Numbered from the stretch's first letter, positions 1-12,899 are shown. The stretch: DNA of 64,000 bases from Brassica napus (GCF_020379485.1 NC_063446.1:19541525-19605524), one strand, 5' to 3'. Numbers and translations are program-made. The notes: generated by a model not told the origin, from the sequence alone.

Positions 1-390
1 AAATATCTGCTAATTTCATTATTTAGAAAAACACAGTTACTTGAATGGTCTTAAAAGTATAGGAATTTGGCAAAGTAGAATTTAACTATGTGGGTTGGAA
101 GGTTGAAAAGAATGACAAAACAATTGTACACGTACCCAACCCAATAGTCAAAAATCTAATGCGTATGTGGTACTTTAATTGATTTTTTTTATGATATAAA
201 TATAATAAGTTGTATACTATTCTCAAACTTGAAATTCCCAAACGCTAAACTATGAAATTCAAGAAAACAACTATGACCCTAATTCTTCAATAAAATAAAT
301 CAAAACTTCTTACATAATAATTTAGCCTATACAATTATAGAGACAACATTACCAACCAAAAAAAACTTATATTATATGTATTATACAGTA

Positions 391-1655
391 GCTACATTGC
401 TTGCACAAGTAAAGTCAAGTCAAGATCAGAGTATATGTCTGAAGATGACAAAAACTCATTGATCATGTTGCTACATTCTGAAACAATGTCTGATCTTTTA
501 AGAAGCTCCCCATCTCTCAGGAAGTCCATTTTCTGGGAGCACTTGAACTTTTGACATTTTTTGGTCTATGTCCAAGAAAAAACTGTGTGCACAATAAAAC
601 TACTCTCACCATATCTTCTAACTCAATCTCATCATAGCTTCTTCTTGAGCAATTTTTTTACCCACAAACACCTCAATTTTCTTCTCTTGATGTATCTTTT
701 TAACCCAGTCAAGCATAGCACCTTTATGGTAAGACGCTTTACCAAACTAAAGAGCTCTTTCCGCCGTCAAGGCTCAAGAAGAAGAATCCCAAACCTGAAA
801 ACATCGGTTTTCTCAAGGGATTGATCAGGAACAATGTGACCCACTGTGCCCCTAACTGCGTTTTTGATATGAGAATCTTGGTGATCCAAGAGTTTTGCCA
901 AAGCGAAATCGCCAACCATAGTTTCACAGTAGTCAAAAGTCATAAATCATATATTTGCTGCTTTCACGTTACAGTTAATAATCTTCTCATCACAATGCTC
1001 TTGGAAATACACAAGCCCTCTTGCAGCTCATATCACTATCTTTCTAATGCTCTAATCAAGAACGGTTTGGCTTTCATTCTAGACTCGACGTACGCTTGCA
1101 TTAGACATGTAAGGATAAACCAAAAGCTTCTCAGTTTGTGTGATGCAGAGTCTTAAGAGGTTACAATGAACAGCTAAACTGATCAATTCGGCTTCTAACT
1201 AAAACTGAATCTCCCCTCCTAGTACATTGCCATCTTTAAGACTTTTCACTGCAACCACCGTACTGTCTGTCTCCAAGTATTCCTTTGTATACATTTCACA
1301 TTTCGATAGCCTCTTTTTTCCAACTGTTTTTTACTGCTGAAGTTATTTGTCACGAACTAAAGCTCCTGAAACCAAATATCCTGCGGTTTCCAAGTGAAGC
1401 TTCTTCATGATGATGCCCATCTGATAAGCCATTACACAACATAAGTTTCTTTCAAATGAATCTTCTAAGAATGTTGTATTGTATGCAAGTAAGAAACTGA
1501 GAAATATCTCAAACCTTTAACATCAAAGAATGTCGTTTGGTTTTGTCTTTCTCTCCACCAGATAAAGATCCCAAAGGCAATGAAGATCAGTGATACAATC
1601 CCAACGCTGATCTAAGGCCAAATCCCATTTTGTGATTCTTCGTTCTACCGAGGTA
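391..1655 (-). pseudogene. NIK1: NIK1-like LRR receptor kinase pseudogene (3' part)
   Basis: Reading the minus strand with frame corrections gives, in order: a juxtamembrane/transmembrane stretch (SLIFIAFGIFIWWRKRQNQ) near 1550-1610; DVK, then an intron with GT..AG ends, then DGHHHEEASLGN; a kinase N-lobe with VAVKSLKDGN near 1230; [12 protein letters not shown] near 1110; [15 protein letters not shown] near 890; RGTVGHIVP; and a C-terminal tail with SECSNMINEFLSSSD near 430 and LVQAM near 395. This order and wording match Arabidopsis NSP-interacting kinase 1, a plasma-membrane LRR kinase of the SERK/NIK group involved in antiviral and developmental signalling. The catalytic-loop HRD reads INCNVKAAN, so the invariant D is lost. 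Several stops and frameshifts break the frame, and the LRR ectodomain is not visible upstream. The retained intron shows this is a decayed genomic copy, not a processed one. Confidence 0.8.
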
Positions 1656-1661
1656 TAACTG

Positions 1662-3470
1662 TAAAGAGAAAGCATGGCTAGGTATGATCATATGGTATAC
1701 ACGATTGGTAGAGAAATTGTTTGCCTAGATTCAGTTTATACTTGCCTACTTGGTTCAGTCATCAACATGAGAGCACCTCATGAAGTTTATGATGATATGA
1801 GTCAATTTCGAGATTAAAGTCAAAACTCTTGGATTCGTTGACGGCTTTGATATGCTGTTGAGACTTCGATTGTGTGGCAACGATAGGTTAAATTTCATGA
1901 TTGGGAAAACTGGTTAATAGATGTGTCTAATCTAATAATTAGGTAAAGATGTGTTAAGAAGATAAAAATGACATTTATGAAATCATAAAAATAAGTGTGT
2001 ATATATTTAGTCACAACATGTTCAATAAGTCCAAATTTAAAGCATGTCATAGTAAATTTCAAATATGACTCTAATTTAATAGATTAGATGTTAAACCATC
2101 GATTATATTTTTTTAACTTGAGACTTTTAACAGTTTCACTAATTTATATTCGTTTTGAAAAATCCAAAATATAACATACACGAAAAAATCTAAATTTTAA
2201 TTTTATGATTAATTTGATTGTTTAGTTTATTTTAATAATATAAAATTAAATAAAAATGATGGAGGATACTCAAATTGTTATCAAATATTTATTGTTAAAA
2301 CTATTAATTATCAATATATATTAATCATATATATATTAATCATATTAGGTAATTCCGTAGCTTTTATTTAAAGAAAGAGTGAAAAATAGTAATTGTAGAA
2401 TTTTAATTAATTTATGATTAGTATAATGAAAATATAATATATGGTTATATGGACCAACATATTTTCTAGAGACTTTGAAAAGCATTATAGTGATAACACG
2501 TGTCATAGCTAAAATATTGTAATGTTTCTCAAAATAATATATAAGGGGATTATAGTTTTCATTATCCACGGTTTTTATTTTTTTGATTCAGTAACATAAC
2601 GGATAAATATTTACAAGTCATATAGATTGAATATACAAATAACTTTAGTCAGGTGTGTTCTTTAGTGATTATGCCGTATGAAATCATTGAATTTTTAACA
2701 TCTTATGTAACCAATCCAATAATTCATGCCTTTTATTGGTTGAATTATGTATTAAATACTAGTTTTCAAAAGTAACAATTTTCTTATTATTAACACTTTT
2801 AATTAAAATTACTTACATATTAAAACAGAGAGAGTAACAAATTCTACTGGTAATATCATAATTAGGTTTATCATATATTTAGTTTATAATTTAATGACTA
2901 ATATTATAACCATGTTTTCTAATTCTTAGTGAAAATATTGATCCAAATACAGATTATTACAATAATAAATTATAATAAGGTTAATCTTATATTTAGGTTA
3001 AGATTTTAGTGGCTAACTAGAGATAAGACGCGCGGATATTGATTATGAGCTCTAACCACAGCCATGAAAATCAAGTTTCTTCAGCTTTTTTTCTTCCTTC
3101 TCTGTTTTGAGACTTATTTCTTCATTTTAGATTAAACTCTTCTTTCTCTTTTGTTGCAGAGCTTTGACCGTGACAACATAGACTGTGTTTATCATATGTT
3201 TACTTTTAGTTACACAGTTATTTTACCCGCTAATGATAAACTGAATAATATGTGGGATTCTGGTAAAATTATGTTACGAACGGAAAGGTGGTAAGTTTTC
3301 TTGATGAACTAAACAAATAAAATGTCAGAGAGCATTGCTTTTTTTACTGACCACGCTATCTCGCATGTTTTCTTGTCGAATTGGATGCTTGTATACAATA
3401 AAAGAGAGCACTTTTTTTGTAAACTAAATAAAAGAGAGCGTTTTCCATTATAAGAAGAAATAAGAAAGTA
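1662..3470. other. AT-rich spacer, no gene seen
   Basis: Long AT-rich sequence with short, unconserved reading frames only. No protein homology, terminal repeats or RNA-gene motif that I can support. Confidence 0.6.
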
Positions 3471-3471
3471 G

Positions 3472-4108
3472 TGGGGTGGGCGTATCTAGGCCTGGGATTT
3501 CGGGTATTCGGATCGGTTCCGGGTAAGACCCGTTCGGGTCCGGATATTCGGTTATTTACAAATTGTATCCAATGAGTACTTGGAACAGTTCGGTTCGGTT
3601 TCCGGTCGGTTCCGGGTATTAAATTATTAAACCGAAACTAATATTTTTATTTTTATTAACTAAAAGACTGTTTGCATCTACCTTTTTGTTTTTATTGATC
3701 CTATAATAACTTTGTTACATAATTTAGAGAATGAAAATTGGAGAAGATGAACGAAACGAGATGGCTACGATTTAAATGCTTATAGTTTTTAGGTTTTTTT
3801 TTCAGTACAATCTTTAGGTATTAGGATTATTTGAATCATATTTGAATTTTTTTTTAAAATATATGGAAGTTAAGAAAAAATGAAAAACAAAACTTTAACT
3901 AAAATTTACAATATGTTAACATATATATATTTATAGATAAAAATATATTGGATTATTGGTTTGGTTCTGTTTGAACCCAAACCAAACCAAACCATTCGGG
4001 TTGAGTAAAACATAAACCAATTGGGTTATGTAAAGAGCACGGTTGGTTTGGATCGGTTTAACTTCGGTTGGTTTGGTTTGGATCGGTTCGGTTTGGATTT
4101 TTTGCCCA
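3472..4108. mobile_element. Candidate hAT-type MITE or foldback repeat
   Basis: The stretch begins GGGGTGGGC and ends GCCCACCC, a short terminal inverted repeat of the kind seen on plant hAT elements. Subterminal sequence is repetitive in the form GGTTCGGTTTGG/GGATCGGTTCGG near both ends, with an AT-rich middle. No convincing 8-bp target duplication is present, and no transposase is encoded. The small minus-strand frame rich in Q-T-K-P is a by-product of the GGTTTGG repeats. Confidence 0.4.
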
Positions 4109-4109
4109 C

Positions 4110-6690
4110 CCTTAAAGAAACTAAACTTCAGCATATATATGTAACCTTTATCATGGTTTAGAACCATTGGAGCCTAATTTGAATTATTTTAGAAACTAAC
4201 TTGCAAAAGAGATCTCTGGTCAAATTACTTTCCTTGTGACATAACAGAAATTTTAAGCCTAACACGGTCCTCACTTTAGGTATTGTAAAAACCTAGAATT
4301 TCTGGTTATTTTACTTGGGTGTTCATTGCAACCGAACGTTAATATATCTATGGTATATAGCTCATTAAGTTTGCCTTGGTAAGTCATTTTTTCTTCACTC
4401 CCCACCCTCTTACTTAAGTAACACACCCTTTCCAATTAAGTTGTTTTATTTATTTATATGGCCTGGAATTTTTTAGGACACTCAATGAAGAAACATGCCT
4501 TTGTGTCAACACACTCAGATAACACGAAAAAAGATCAAATCAAACATCTTCACATGGACTATCATACATTGTTGTCACTCTCCCCAAAATAGATTCTCGT
4601 GGGCTGAATCAGCTCAACTAATATTAAAAAAAAAAACAAAAAGAAACTTATTAATATTAATTTGTGTTTTTGCTATTGTGAGATATGTGATTTTATGAAT
4701 GCTCAGGTATATATTAATGTAAATATACTCTTTGAGATTAACCGTACTAAATCAATATAATATAATTGAGTATGGGGTATAATTTGGTAAATGAAATAGA
4801 AATGGTTAGACGTGTTTTATTTTTGAAATGCGTTGTTTTATGGAATGGAATTATTGGGACCTTTCGACCTTAGATTAGAATTGGTATGGAGTGCGCGGAT
4901 CACGGTGGTTTTTTTTTTTTTTGACAACCAGGGTGGTTATATTCGGTCAAGTTATATGATAATAATGATATTCTGTTCAAAGGTTTATTTAAAAATGATT
5001 CACTTACGAAGTCTAATTAAATGGCCCTATTAAGATTTATCAACAATAGAGAAAAATAAGACCATAAATTTATAGATTATATATTATAGTTGATTTCTCT
5101 AACTTTTATTGAAAATATTAATCTAAATACATATTATTACAATATTAAATTTAAGATTAAAGTTAAAGCATCGCTGATATATATATAAATTTTATACATA
5201 TGCTAAATACTTAAATATATTTTTAATATTAAATAATAATATTCCTAAATAAAGTAAAATAATATTTATACATGCCAAACATCTAATTATTTTTAGTCCA
5301 TTAAATAAAAAAAATTATAAAAATAATACATTTAAACCAAAATAGTAAATAAAAAGAATAAAGGTAATGAATAATTATGATTATCAAAGAGAATACAAAG
5401 ATAGTGTTTTGCGATTCTTGTTTTTTCTTGTTTCTCTCGTGGTTTTGAAAATCTAAATTATTGATAATATATAAGTTTATTCGTTTTTTTTAGCTTGTTG
5501 ATGTTTTGTGAGTTATGATTGTTTATAATGAGTGCAATATCACTGGAGTTCTTTTCCATCCACAAATACAATAAATGTTTAATTACAAATCAAAATTTTC
5601 TAATTTGATTATTACTACAAAGAATATTTTAATCCAAAATCTAAATCCCATAAATAAAAATATGATACAATAAAAAACTTAATCAATACATTGATGAACA
5701 ATATGAATATTGGAATTATATAATAATATTAATTCAAAATATGTTTAATTTATAAATAATTTAAAGTTATATAAAAATAAAAACTAATATTAAAATTTAA
5801 GTTGTTAGGTACATACATATTAGTCCACCATCATCTAGTTAAAATTATATTAATTCTATTTTGATTTTACAATAAAAAATTAAATGTATATGTTATATTT
5901 ATATATGTATATTACATAAACTTAATAATATAATAAACTTAATTATAAATAAAACAAGTTACTAAACTGAATATATTTCTAAATTAAAAATTAAATTCAG
6001 TCAATAGACACAGAAAAACACAATTCATGTAATTTTTGTAACATACTTCAATCTAAAAGGTGAATACTATTAGATAAAATATTTAATTTATGTTAATTAA
6101 TTTTAATAAGTTTATATAATATTTTTAACTTAATAAATATGTATACTATTTTATTATAAGATGTCTTTGGTTAAGGTTTATGTATTTACACTTCCAATGT
6201 TACGAACTATCTACAGTTTTATAATATCCCGACTTCACTTTAATATACTTATATTTATATTTTATTATACAATATTATAAATATAAATAATATATAGATA
6301 AATATATATTGTTTATGCACGCGAACATCGTAGAACGGTTTAAGCTTAACAGTCCATTAAATATATTTTTAGTTTATATTAAAATATTCTTATATGTCCG
6401 AAAGGTTGAATATGTTTAATATCCAAAAGTACAACTGCAACTTCTTTTAAAAATCTTAAGATTGAAAATTAAACTTTAAAAATATATTAAATTAGAAAAC
6501 ATTGTTTAAATATTATTTCTTATTTAAAATTTAAATGTTTAAAATAATAATAAAATATTTGTTTGATGATGTGGTGAGAGTCTATTTTAAAACTCTATTT
6601 CAAAAGTTATTATCTATTTATAAGTGCAATTACAGAGAATTAAGATATATTTTTAAAGTGCAATTTGGCCTATATACATAAGTCATAGTG
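4110..6690. other. AT-rich spacer, no gene seen
   Basis: Very AT-rich, with poly-T and poly-A tracts and scattered short frames that resemble no protein. It ends where the GAAGACTTC-rich repeat block starts. Confidence 0.6.
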
Positions 6691-7149
6691 GTAGGGGAAT
6701 TTGCCAAAAATGATTCAAAACTTGATTTTGAATACAAAAGTGTACTCCAAATTCAGTCAAATGCAAAAGTAACCCAAAAGTCTAGTGAAATTAAAACAGT
6801 CATTTTATGAACAAACAAAAAAACATATATTCAGTTTTACCATTATAACCCTCCGTTAGAGAAGACTTAAGTCTTCTCTATGATGATTTTTTTGTAATTG
6901 TTCTCGTTCAGTAGATCTTAAAAATAATTTTATAAAAAATATTTTGATGGATAAAAAATTGAAATCATGTAATAATAAACATTTCTCAATGATGTAACAC
7001 TACAAGAAAACAGTGGTATTCTGACGGACATTCCGACGGAAAATGAAATCCTCGGAATTTCCGAGGATATTCCGAGGAAACCCTAAATTTGGTTTCCTCG
7101 GAATTTCCTCGGAATTCCGTCGGTATATTCCGAGGAAATTCCGAGGAAC

Positions 7150-7705
7150 ACTTGATATACTCGATTGATCGATGCGTTTTTGAACATAAACGGATCGATC
7201 GATGCGTTTATAAAAAAACATTCGAGATTTTGTTCATTCGATCTATTGGATATCCACATTGATCGATGGGATAATCTAATCGATCGATCACATTGTTACG
7301 CTTTGGTCCATCTTGGTGATCGATCGATCCATTTTGGGATCGATCGATCACATTGTTACCCCAAACCCTGTTTCCTCAGAAAAGCCTCGGAATATTCCGA
7401 GGAAATTCCGAGAAACACTTGATATACTCGATCGATCGATGCGTTTTTGAACATAAACGCATCGATCGATGCGTTTATAAAAAAACGTTCGAGATTTTGT
7501 TCATTTGATCTATTGGATATCCACATCGATCGATGGGATAATCTAATCGATCGATCACATTGTTACCCCAAACCCTGTTTCCTCGGAAAAGCCTCAGAAT
7601 ATTCCGAGGAAATTCCGAGGAACACTTGATATACTCGATCGATCGATGCGTTTTTGAACACCAACGGATCGATCGATGCGTTTATAAAAAAACGTTCGAG
7701 TTTAT
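7150..7705. repeat. Tandem modules with GATCGATCGATGCG inside C1
   Basis: Two long copies and one partial copy of a unit containing ATACTCGATCGATCGATG, then CGATCGATGCGTTTATAAAA, then CATTCGAGATTTTGTTCATT, then a second GATCGATC cluster and CCCCAAACCCTGTTTCC. Copies begin near 7155, 7428 and 7636 and are separated by the TTCCGAGGAA motif. Chance frames across the copies encode repeated SIDAFIKK-like peptides that are unlikely to be proteins. Confidence 0.75.
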
Positions 7706-8402
7706 CAAGTGTTCCTCAGAATTTCCTCGGAATATTCCGAGGAAGATAAGGGTTTCCTCGGAATTCCCTCAGAATATTCCGAGGAAATTCCGAGGAAATT
7801 CCGAGGAAATAGGGTTTTTAAACCGAAAACAACGTTTTGCGGTTTGAATAACACTTATATAACCCTTATTAAGTGTCTTAGACTGATTATGAAGTCAAAA
7901 TTTTGTTCATTACCCTATAATAAACACTTTTCCGATTGTATGAACGAAATCCCCACAACATAAGAGAAACACTTATACACTTTAATGAACGGTAAAGGGA
8001 ATACTTTCAATTCGTTTTGAAATTTGTTATTTCATGGTTTATGCTCATCTATACAAATAATCCTCAATGGTATGCATTACAATTTTATAAGAAATGAAAT
8101 ACAGCAAAAAAAATTGATGTTTTGAAACCCCAAACACTAGTTCCTCGGTATTTCCTCGGAATATTCTGAGAAAATTCCGAGGAACAATATAAATTAATAG
8201 AAATACATGCACATGATATTCTTCTTCCTCGAATTAATGAAAATATTTCGAGGAAATTCCGACGGATATTTAAGTGGCCGTCGGAATTTCCTCGGAATAT
8301 TTTCATTTAACCGAGCAAACAAGCCGCCAAATATTTCGCGAAAATTGAAATTGAAAATACTGAGGGAATTCCGACGGAAAATATCCGTCAGACCCAAGGT
8401 TT

Positions 8403-8536
8403 TATAAACTCGAACCGCATCTTCTTCCCCATTTCTCTCTTCTTCCTCTCCGGCGATCTCTCTCTCCTTCCGGCGTTCTCCACCTTCTTTCGCGACGATC
8501 TCTCCGGCGAATCCTTTCCATTCCCTTACAAATCAT
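8403..8536 (+). pseudogene. Leader exon of a TNPA-type gene retained in C1
   Basis: This GC-richer stretch is rich in CTCTCCGGCGATCTC-type words and ends CAAATCAT followed by a GTAAGGACC donor. C3 has the same layout on its minus strand (42690-42870), ending AAATCAT then GTAAGAATC, where the AT of the start codon is completed by G of the next exon. In C1 the coding exons are gone, so this is a remnant of transcription start and 5' UTR only. The preceding TTCCGAGGAA block would be its promoter-side array. Confidence 0.6.
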
Positions 8537-8749
8537 GTAAGGACCCTATCCCACTCTCTTAGGTCCTATTTGTTAGGTTCTTAAGTAGATTTGATGATTT
8601 TAAAAGTTGTTTGATAGATTTTTGTTAGGGTGATTGGGTAGGATTGTGATTTGTTGTGTAATAGGTTTAGAATTGTGATTTGGTTGTGTTGAATTGATTT
8701 AGAACTTTTTTTATAAATTGTTTATTATTTTTGTATTTACAAAACATTT

Positions 8750-9370
8750 TTTCTATATAAATTCGATTTTACAAAAAATTTTTGTATATAAATTCGATTT
8801 TTGGATTTATAAAAGATGATTTCATATTTATAAAAATATTTATATTTATTAAAACTAATTTTGTATTTATAAAACATTTTTTTGATTTATAAACACTATT
8901 TTTTTATTTATAAAAACTATTTTTAAATATACAAAACGTTCTTTGTATATAAATTCGATTTTTGGATTTATAAAAGATGATTTCATATTTGAAAATTAAT
9001 TTTGTATTTATAAAACATTTTTTGATTTATAAACACTATTTTATTATTTTTTTGTATTTATAAAAACTATTTTGTATTTATAAAAAGATGATTTCATATC
9101 TATAAAAATATTTATATTTATTAAAACTAATTTTGTTTTTATAAAACGTTTTTTTTATTTATAAACACTATTTGATTATTTTTTGTATTTATAAAAACTA
9201 TTTTGTATTTATAAAAAGATGATTTCATATTTATAAAAATATTTATATTTATTAAAACTAATTTTGTATTTATAAAACATTTTTTATTTATAAAAACTAT
9301 TTTATTATTTTTTGTATTTTAAATATGTTTTCTATTTCAATTTTAATTTTATATTTTCGAATTTCAATTA
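8750..9370. repeat. AT-rich tandem repeats in C1 (remnant intron 1)
   Basis: Four imperfect copies of a 118-157-bp unit containing GATGATTTCATATTTATAAA, TTTATATTTATTAAAAC and TTTTGTATTTATAAAAC, at about 8815, 8972, 9086 and 9208. They follow the splice donor of the leader exon and resemble in style, not sequence, the AT-rich tandem repeats in intron 1 of the C3 TNPA-like gene. Confidence 0.7.
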
Positions 9371-9682
9371 AAAAATAAATTTATAATTTTTTTTTTAATT
9401 TTGGAAATATTCCGAGGAAGTGTATCCCTCGGAATATTCCGACGACATATTCCTCGTAATATTCCGAGGAATTTCCGACGAAAAAAGTCCTCGGAATATT
9501 CCGAGGAAATGAATTTCCTCGGAATTCCGTCGGAAATTTCCGAGGGATTTCCGAGGAAAGATGAATTTCCGAGGAGTTATTTCCGAGGATTTTTTTCGTC
9601 GGTATGTCGTCGGAATAGCGTTATTCCGACGACATATCGACGATTTTTTCTCTCAGTATGCCGCTGTTTTCTTGTAGTGTAA

Positions 9683-11220
9683 ATTTAGTTCATCTGAAAT
9701 TGAATTATTTTCAACATAGATGAGTGAATGTATATTGGCTCATGAGTCATTGGTTTAGGGTTTAGTAACATATGTTATAGTATTGTACGTATATTTAGGG
9801 TTAGATTATGAAATTTTACCTTTATTTTTTTTATTCAAATTGACCCATATATGTTTAGTAAGTATTTAATAACTTCATTTAAACATTTTCTAGGTTTCTT
9901 TTAAGTTTAACAAAGTGTTTTTTGCATAGTTAATTGATTTTAGTGTCTGGAAGACTCACAAAAAACTTAAAAAGAAGTCTTCCGACACATCCCGCCTAAA
10001 TTTTAGTAGAATTTAGGGTTCCCGCCTAATTCCAAAATTTAGACTTCCCACCTAAATCAAAGTCTTCCATAAGTCATCTAGGAGTCTTCCAGAAAAAGTT
10101 TTCTTATGGATTAGATCTTAAAAATAATTAACAAATTTTATAAAAATTATTTTCAAAGGAAAAAAATCAAAATCATGTATTAATAAACATTTCTAAAAGA
10201 TGAAAATTTAGTTTTACTGAAATTGAATTATTTTTAATATAGATGAGTGAATGTAGATTGAGTCATGATATTCTTTGGTTTAGGGTATGGTAACATATGT
10301 TGTACTATTGTTAGTATTTTTAGGGTTAGATTATAAAATTTCATCTTATTTTTTTTTATAAAAAATTGACATATATGTGATTAGTGACTATCTAATAACT
10401 TGATTTAAACACTTTCTAAATATCTTAAAAGTATAAGAAAGTGTTTTTTGCTTAGTTATTTGATTATAGGGTCTGGAAGACTCACATAATACTTCCCAAG
10501 AAGTCTTCTGACATATCCCGCCTACATTTTAGTAGAATTATTTTTAACATAGATAAGTGAATGTAGAATTAGGGAAAGTCTTCCCAAGAAGTCTTCTGCC
10601 CAAATCGAAGTCTTCCAAAAGTCTTTCTGAAAACTTCTAGGAAAAGTCTTCTCATGTATTAGATCTTAAAAATAATTAATAAATTTAATAAAAAATATTT
10701 TGAAAGAGAAAAAAAATAGAAATCATGTATTAATAAACATTTCAAAATGATCGAAATTTAGTTTTACTAAATTTGAATTATTTTTAACATAGATGAGTGA
10801 ATGTAGAATTAGTCATGATAGCATTTAGTTTAGGATTTGGTAACATATGTTATAGTATTGTTGGTATTTTTAAGATTAGATTTTGGAATCTTAAATTTTT
10901 TAAAAAAACTTGTTTTGACCTCCATGTGTTTAGTTTTGTGTATATTAAACTCTTTATAAGTTGATTATAAGTTTAATGAATTATTAGTTGCTATTTAGTT
11001 AGTTATTTGATTAGGTTATGGTTTGGAAGACTTCCAGAAGACTTCACAAGATGTTTTCTGACATATTTCCGCCTAAATTTAGTAGAATTTAGGTTTTCCG
11101 CCTAAAGTTTAGTAGAATATAGGTTTCCCGCCTAAAGCGTAGTCTTCCAGAAGTCTTCTCATGTATTTGAATTTAGGATCTAGAAGACTCCTTAGGAAGT
11201 CTTCTATATCGAAAATATTT
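9683..11220. repeat. About 548-bp tandem repeat units, first unit split by C1
   Basis: Landmark AGATCTTAAAAATAATT recurs at 6913, 10113 and 10661. After subtracting C1 plus its TSD the spacings are about 515 and 548 bp. Each unit then has AATCATGTATTAATAAACAT, ATAGATGAGTGAATGTAGA, GGTAACATATGTT and a block of AGAAGTCTTC words with CCCGCCTAAATTT. There is no coding potential. The first unit lies at 6913-6997 and resumes after C1. Confidence 0.8.
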
Positions 11221-11484
11221 ACCTCGAATTTTTGTCTCCATATATAAATAAAACTTACACATTCTCTTTCTTTTTCTCAAATGGCTGTAACAAAAATGTA
11301 ATGTTTCTCACTCTAAAAATCTCTAATCTCTCTCTAATCTCTTTGAACATCATAACACAAAATTTAAATCAATTTTTCATTTTTTTCTTATGTCTTCTCA
11401 CTAATTTATCTTCTTTTTGTAGGTTTTTCATTACATGGTTCTCATCTTTCACTCATTCAATGGTAGATCTATAAATGTTGGATA

Positions 11485-12290
11485 TGTATTATTTTGTGTT
11501 TTATATATTATATTCTAAAAATCTATAGATTCAACCTATTGTGACTGTTTTGTTTATTATTTAAGCATAAAATTATATTTTTGAAGTTTTTATCTGTTTT
11601 GAAGTCATTTGAATGTTTTTGAATTTGCAGGTTTTCCAGATCTGAGAATGACTTTGAAAGACTTCTCAGAAGACTCTCGGAAGACTTCTAGACAAGTCTT
11701 CTAATGCATTTTATGCTAGAGGACTTCCCACGAAGTCTTCAGGAAGTCTTCTCCCCAAAGTGGTACAAATTTTGGATATGTATTTTTTGTGTTTTATATA
11801 TTGGATTCTAAAAAGTGTTAAAATTCAAACTAATGTGACAATTTTTGGTTTATTATTAAGCATAAAAAGTGTTTTTGAAGTTTTTTCTGTTTTGAAGCTA
11901 TTTGAATGCTTTTGAATATATAAAATTTTCAGATCTAAATCAGACTTTGGAAGACTTCTCAGAAGATTCTTGGAAGACTCTCGGAAGACTTCTTGGAAAG
12001 TCTTCTAATGCATTTTATGCTAGAAAACGTCCCATGAACTCTTCTGGAAGTCTTCCAAAGTTTGAATATGCAGATTTTTCAGATATGAGTTAGACTTTGG
12101 AAGATTTCTCAGAAGACTCTTGGAAGACTCTCAGAAACTCTTGGAAGACTCTTGGCAGACTTCTTGAGAAGTGTTCTAATGTACTTTATGCTAGAAGACT
12201 TCCCACGAAGTCTTCGGGGAGCCTTCCAAAGTCTTCTGTCCAAAGTTTGTACAAAGGAATGATGTCAAGTGTAGTCGAGACTTATCTATG
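11485..12290. repeat. About 285-bp tandem units with GAAGACTTC palindromes
   Basis: Three related units each contain a CAGATCTGAG/CAGATCTAAATC-like start, then ACTTTGGAAGACTTCTCAGA, CTAATGCATTTTATGCTAGA and GACTTCCCACGAAGTCTTC. The first two also have a TGTGTTTTATATATT spacer. Short frames across them translate the repeat (SWKTLGRLL...) and are not considered genes. Confidence 0.75.
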
Positions 12291-12899
12291 TTGAGGAATG
12301 ATATATACTTTCATGTGTAATAGTTTTTTTTATTGTCTGTTTTATGATTTGTATGTGCACTATTTAGTTGTGAATTATTTTGTAAACTTAAAGAAATATT
12401 AATCAAAATAATTTGCTACATATGTTCATGTTTTGCTAAAATTACTTGACATTATTGAAGTTATTGATACAACATACAACAAAAAAGTTTTAACCATTCT
12501 ACCCACTCATAACAAAACACAATAACACAAAAACTTAGTCAAATTTACTAAAACTAAGAGAGAAGACTTAAAAAACACTTAGTCAAATTCACAAAAAAAC
12601 AAACTAGAATTTTAAGTGAAAGTTGAAATTTTTTAAATTTCAGGTAAGTTAAAAATTATATTTTATGATCTAAAAAGACACGTTAAACCTCAGGACTTAA
12701 TATTCTTGAAGTTACTTAACACTTTTGAAAGTTAACACTTATTAGGAACACTTACAGAAGACTTCTCCATTTAGCTAGAAACATTATTAAACACCAATGT
12801 TTGTAACTTCATAATTATCACCAATTAAGTTATAAATTCGACTCAGTAGTCCCAATATTGACTAATAAACATGAATTAGCAAGAAAATATTAAAAATTC

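Larger units (their letters stand above)
6998..9679 (+). mobile_element. CACTA element C1, non-autonomous, TSD TAA
   Basis: A DNA transposon of the En/Spm (CACTA) superfamily, 2682 bp. It starts CACTACAAGAAAACA and ends GTTTTCTTGTAGTG, with target duplications TAA at 6995-6997 and 9680-9682. Both ends carry dense subterminal copies of TTCCGAGGAA/TTCCTCGGAA, the expected landing sites for a TNPA-like protein. No transposase domain is encoded. It keeps an internal motif block (8130-8400), then a TNPA-type leader exon and the start of an AT-rich intron, so it looks like an internal-deletion derivative related to C3. It can move only with proteins supplied in trans. Confidence 0.92.

Noticed and set aside
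561..1156. Plus-strand open frames of 87 and 111 codons
   Set aside because: They are antisense to the NIK1-like pseudogene, whose kinase motifs are on the minus strand, and have no similarity of their own.
7000..9682. Several 60-95-codon frames with repeated FRGNSEE/IPRN peptides
   Set aside because: They are translations of the TTCCGAGGAA subterminal repeat and GATCGATC modules, not genes.
11902..12294. Frames encoding SWKTLGRLL-type repeats
   Set aside because: Translation of GAAGACTTC tandem repeats; no start context or homology.
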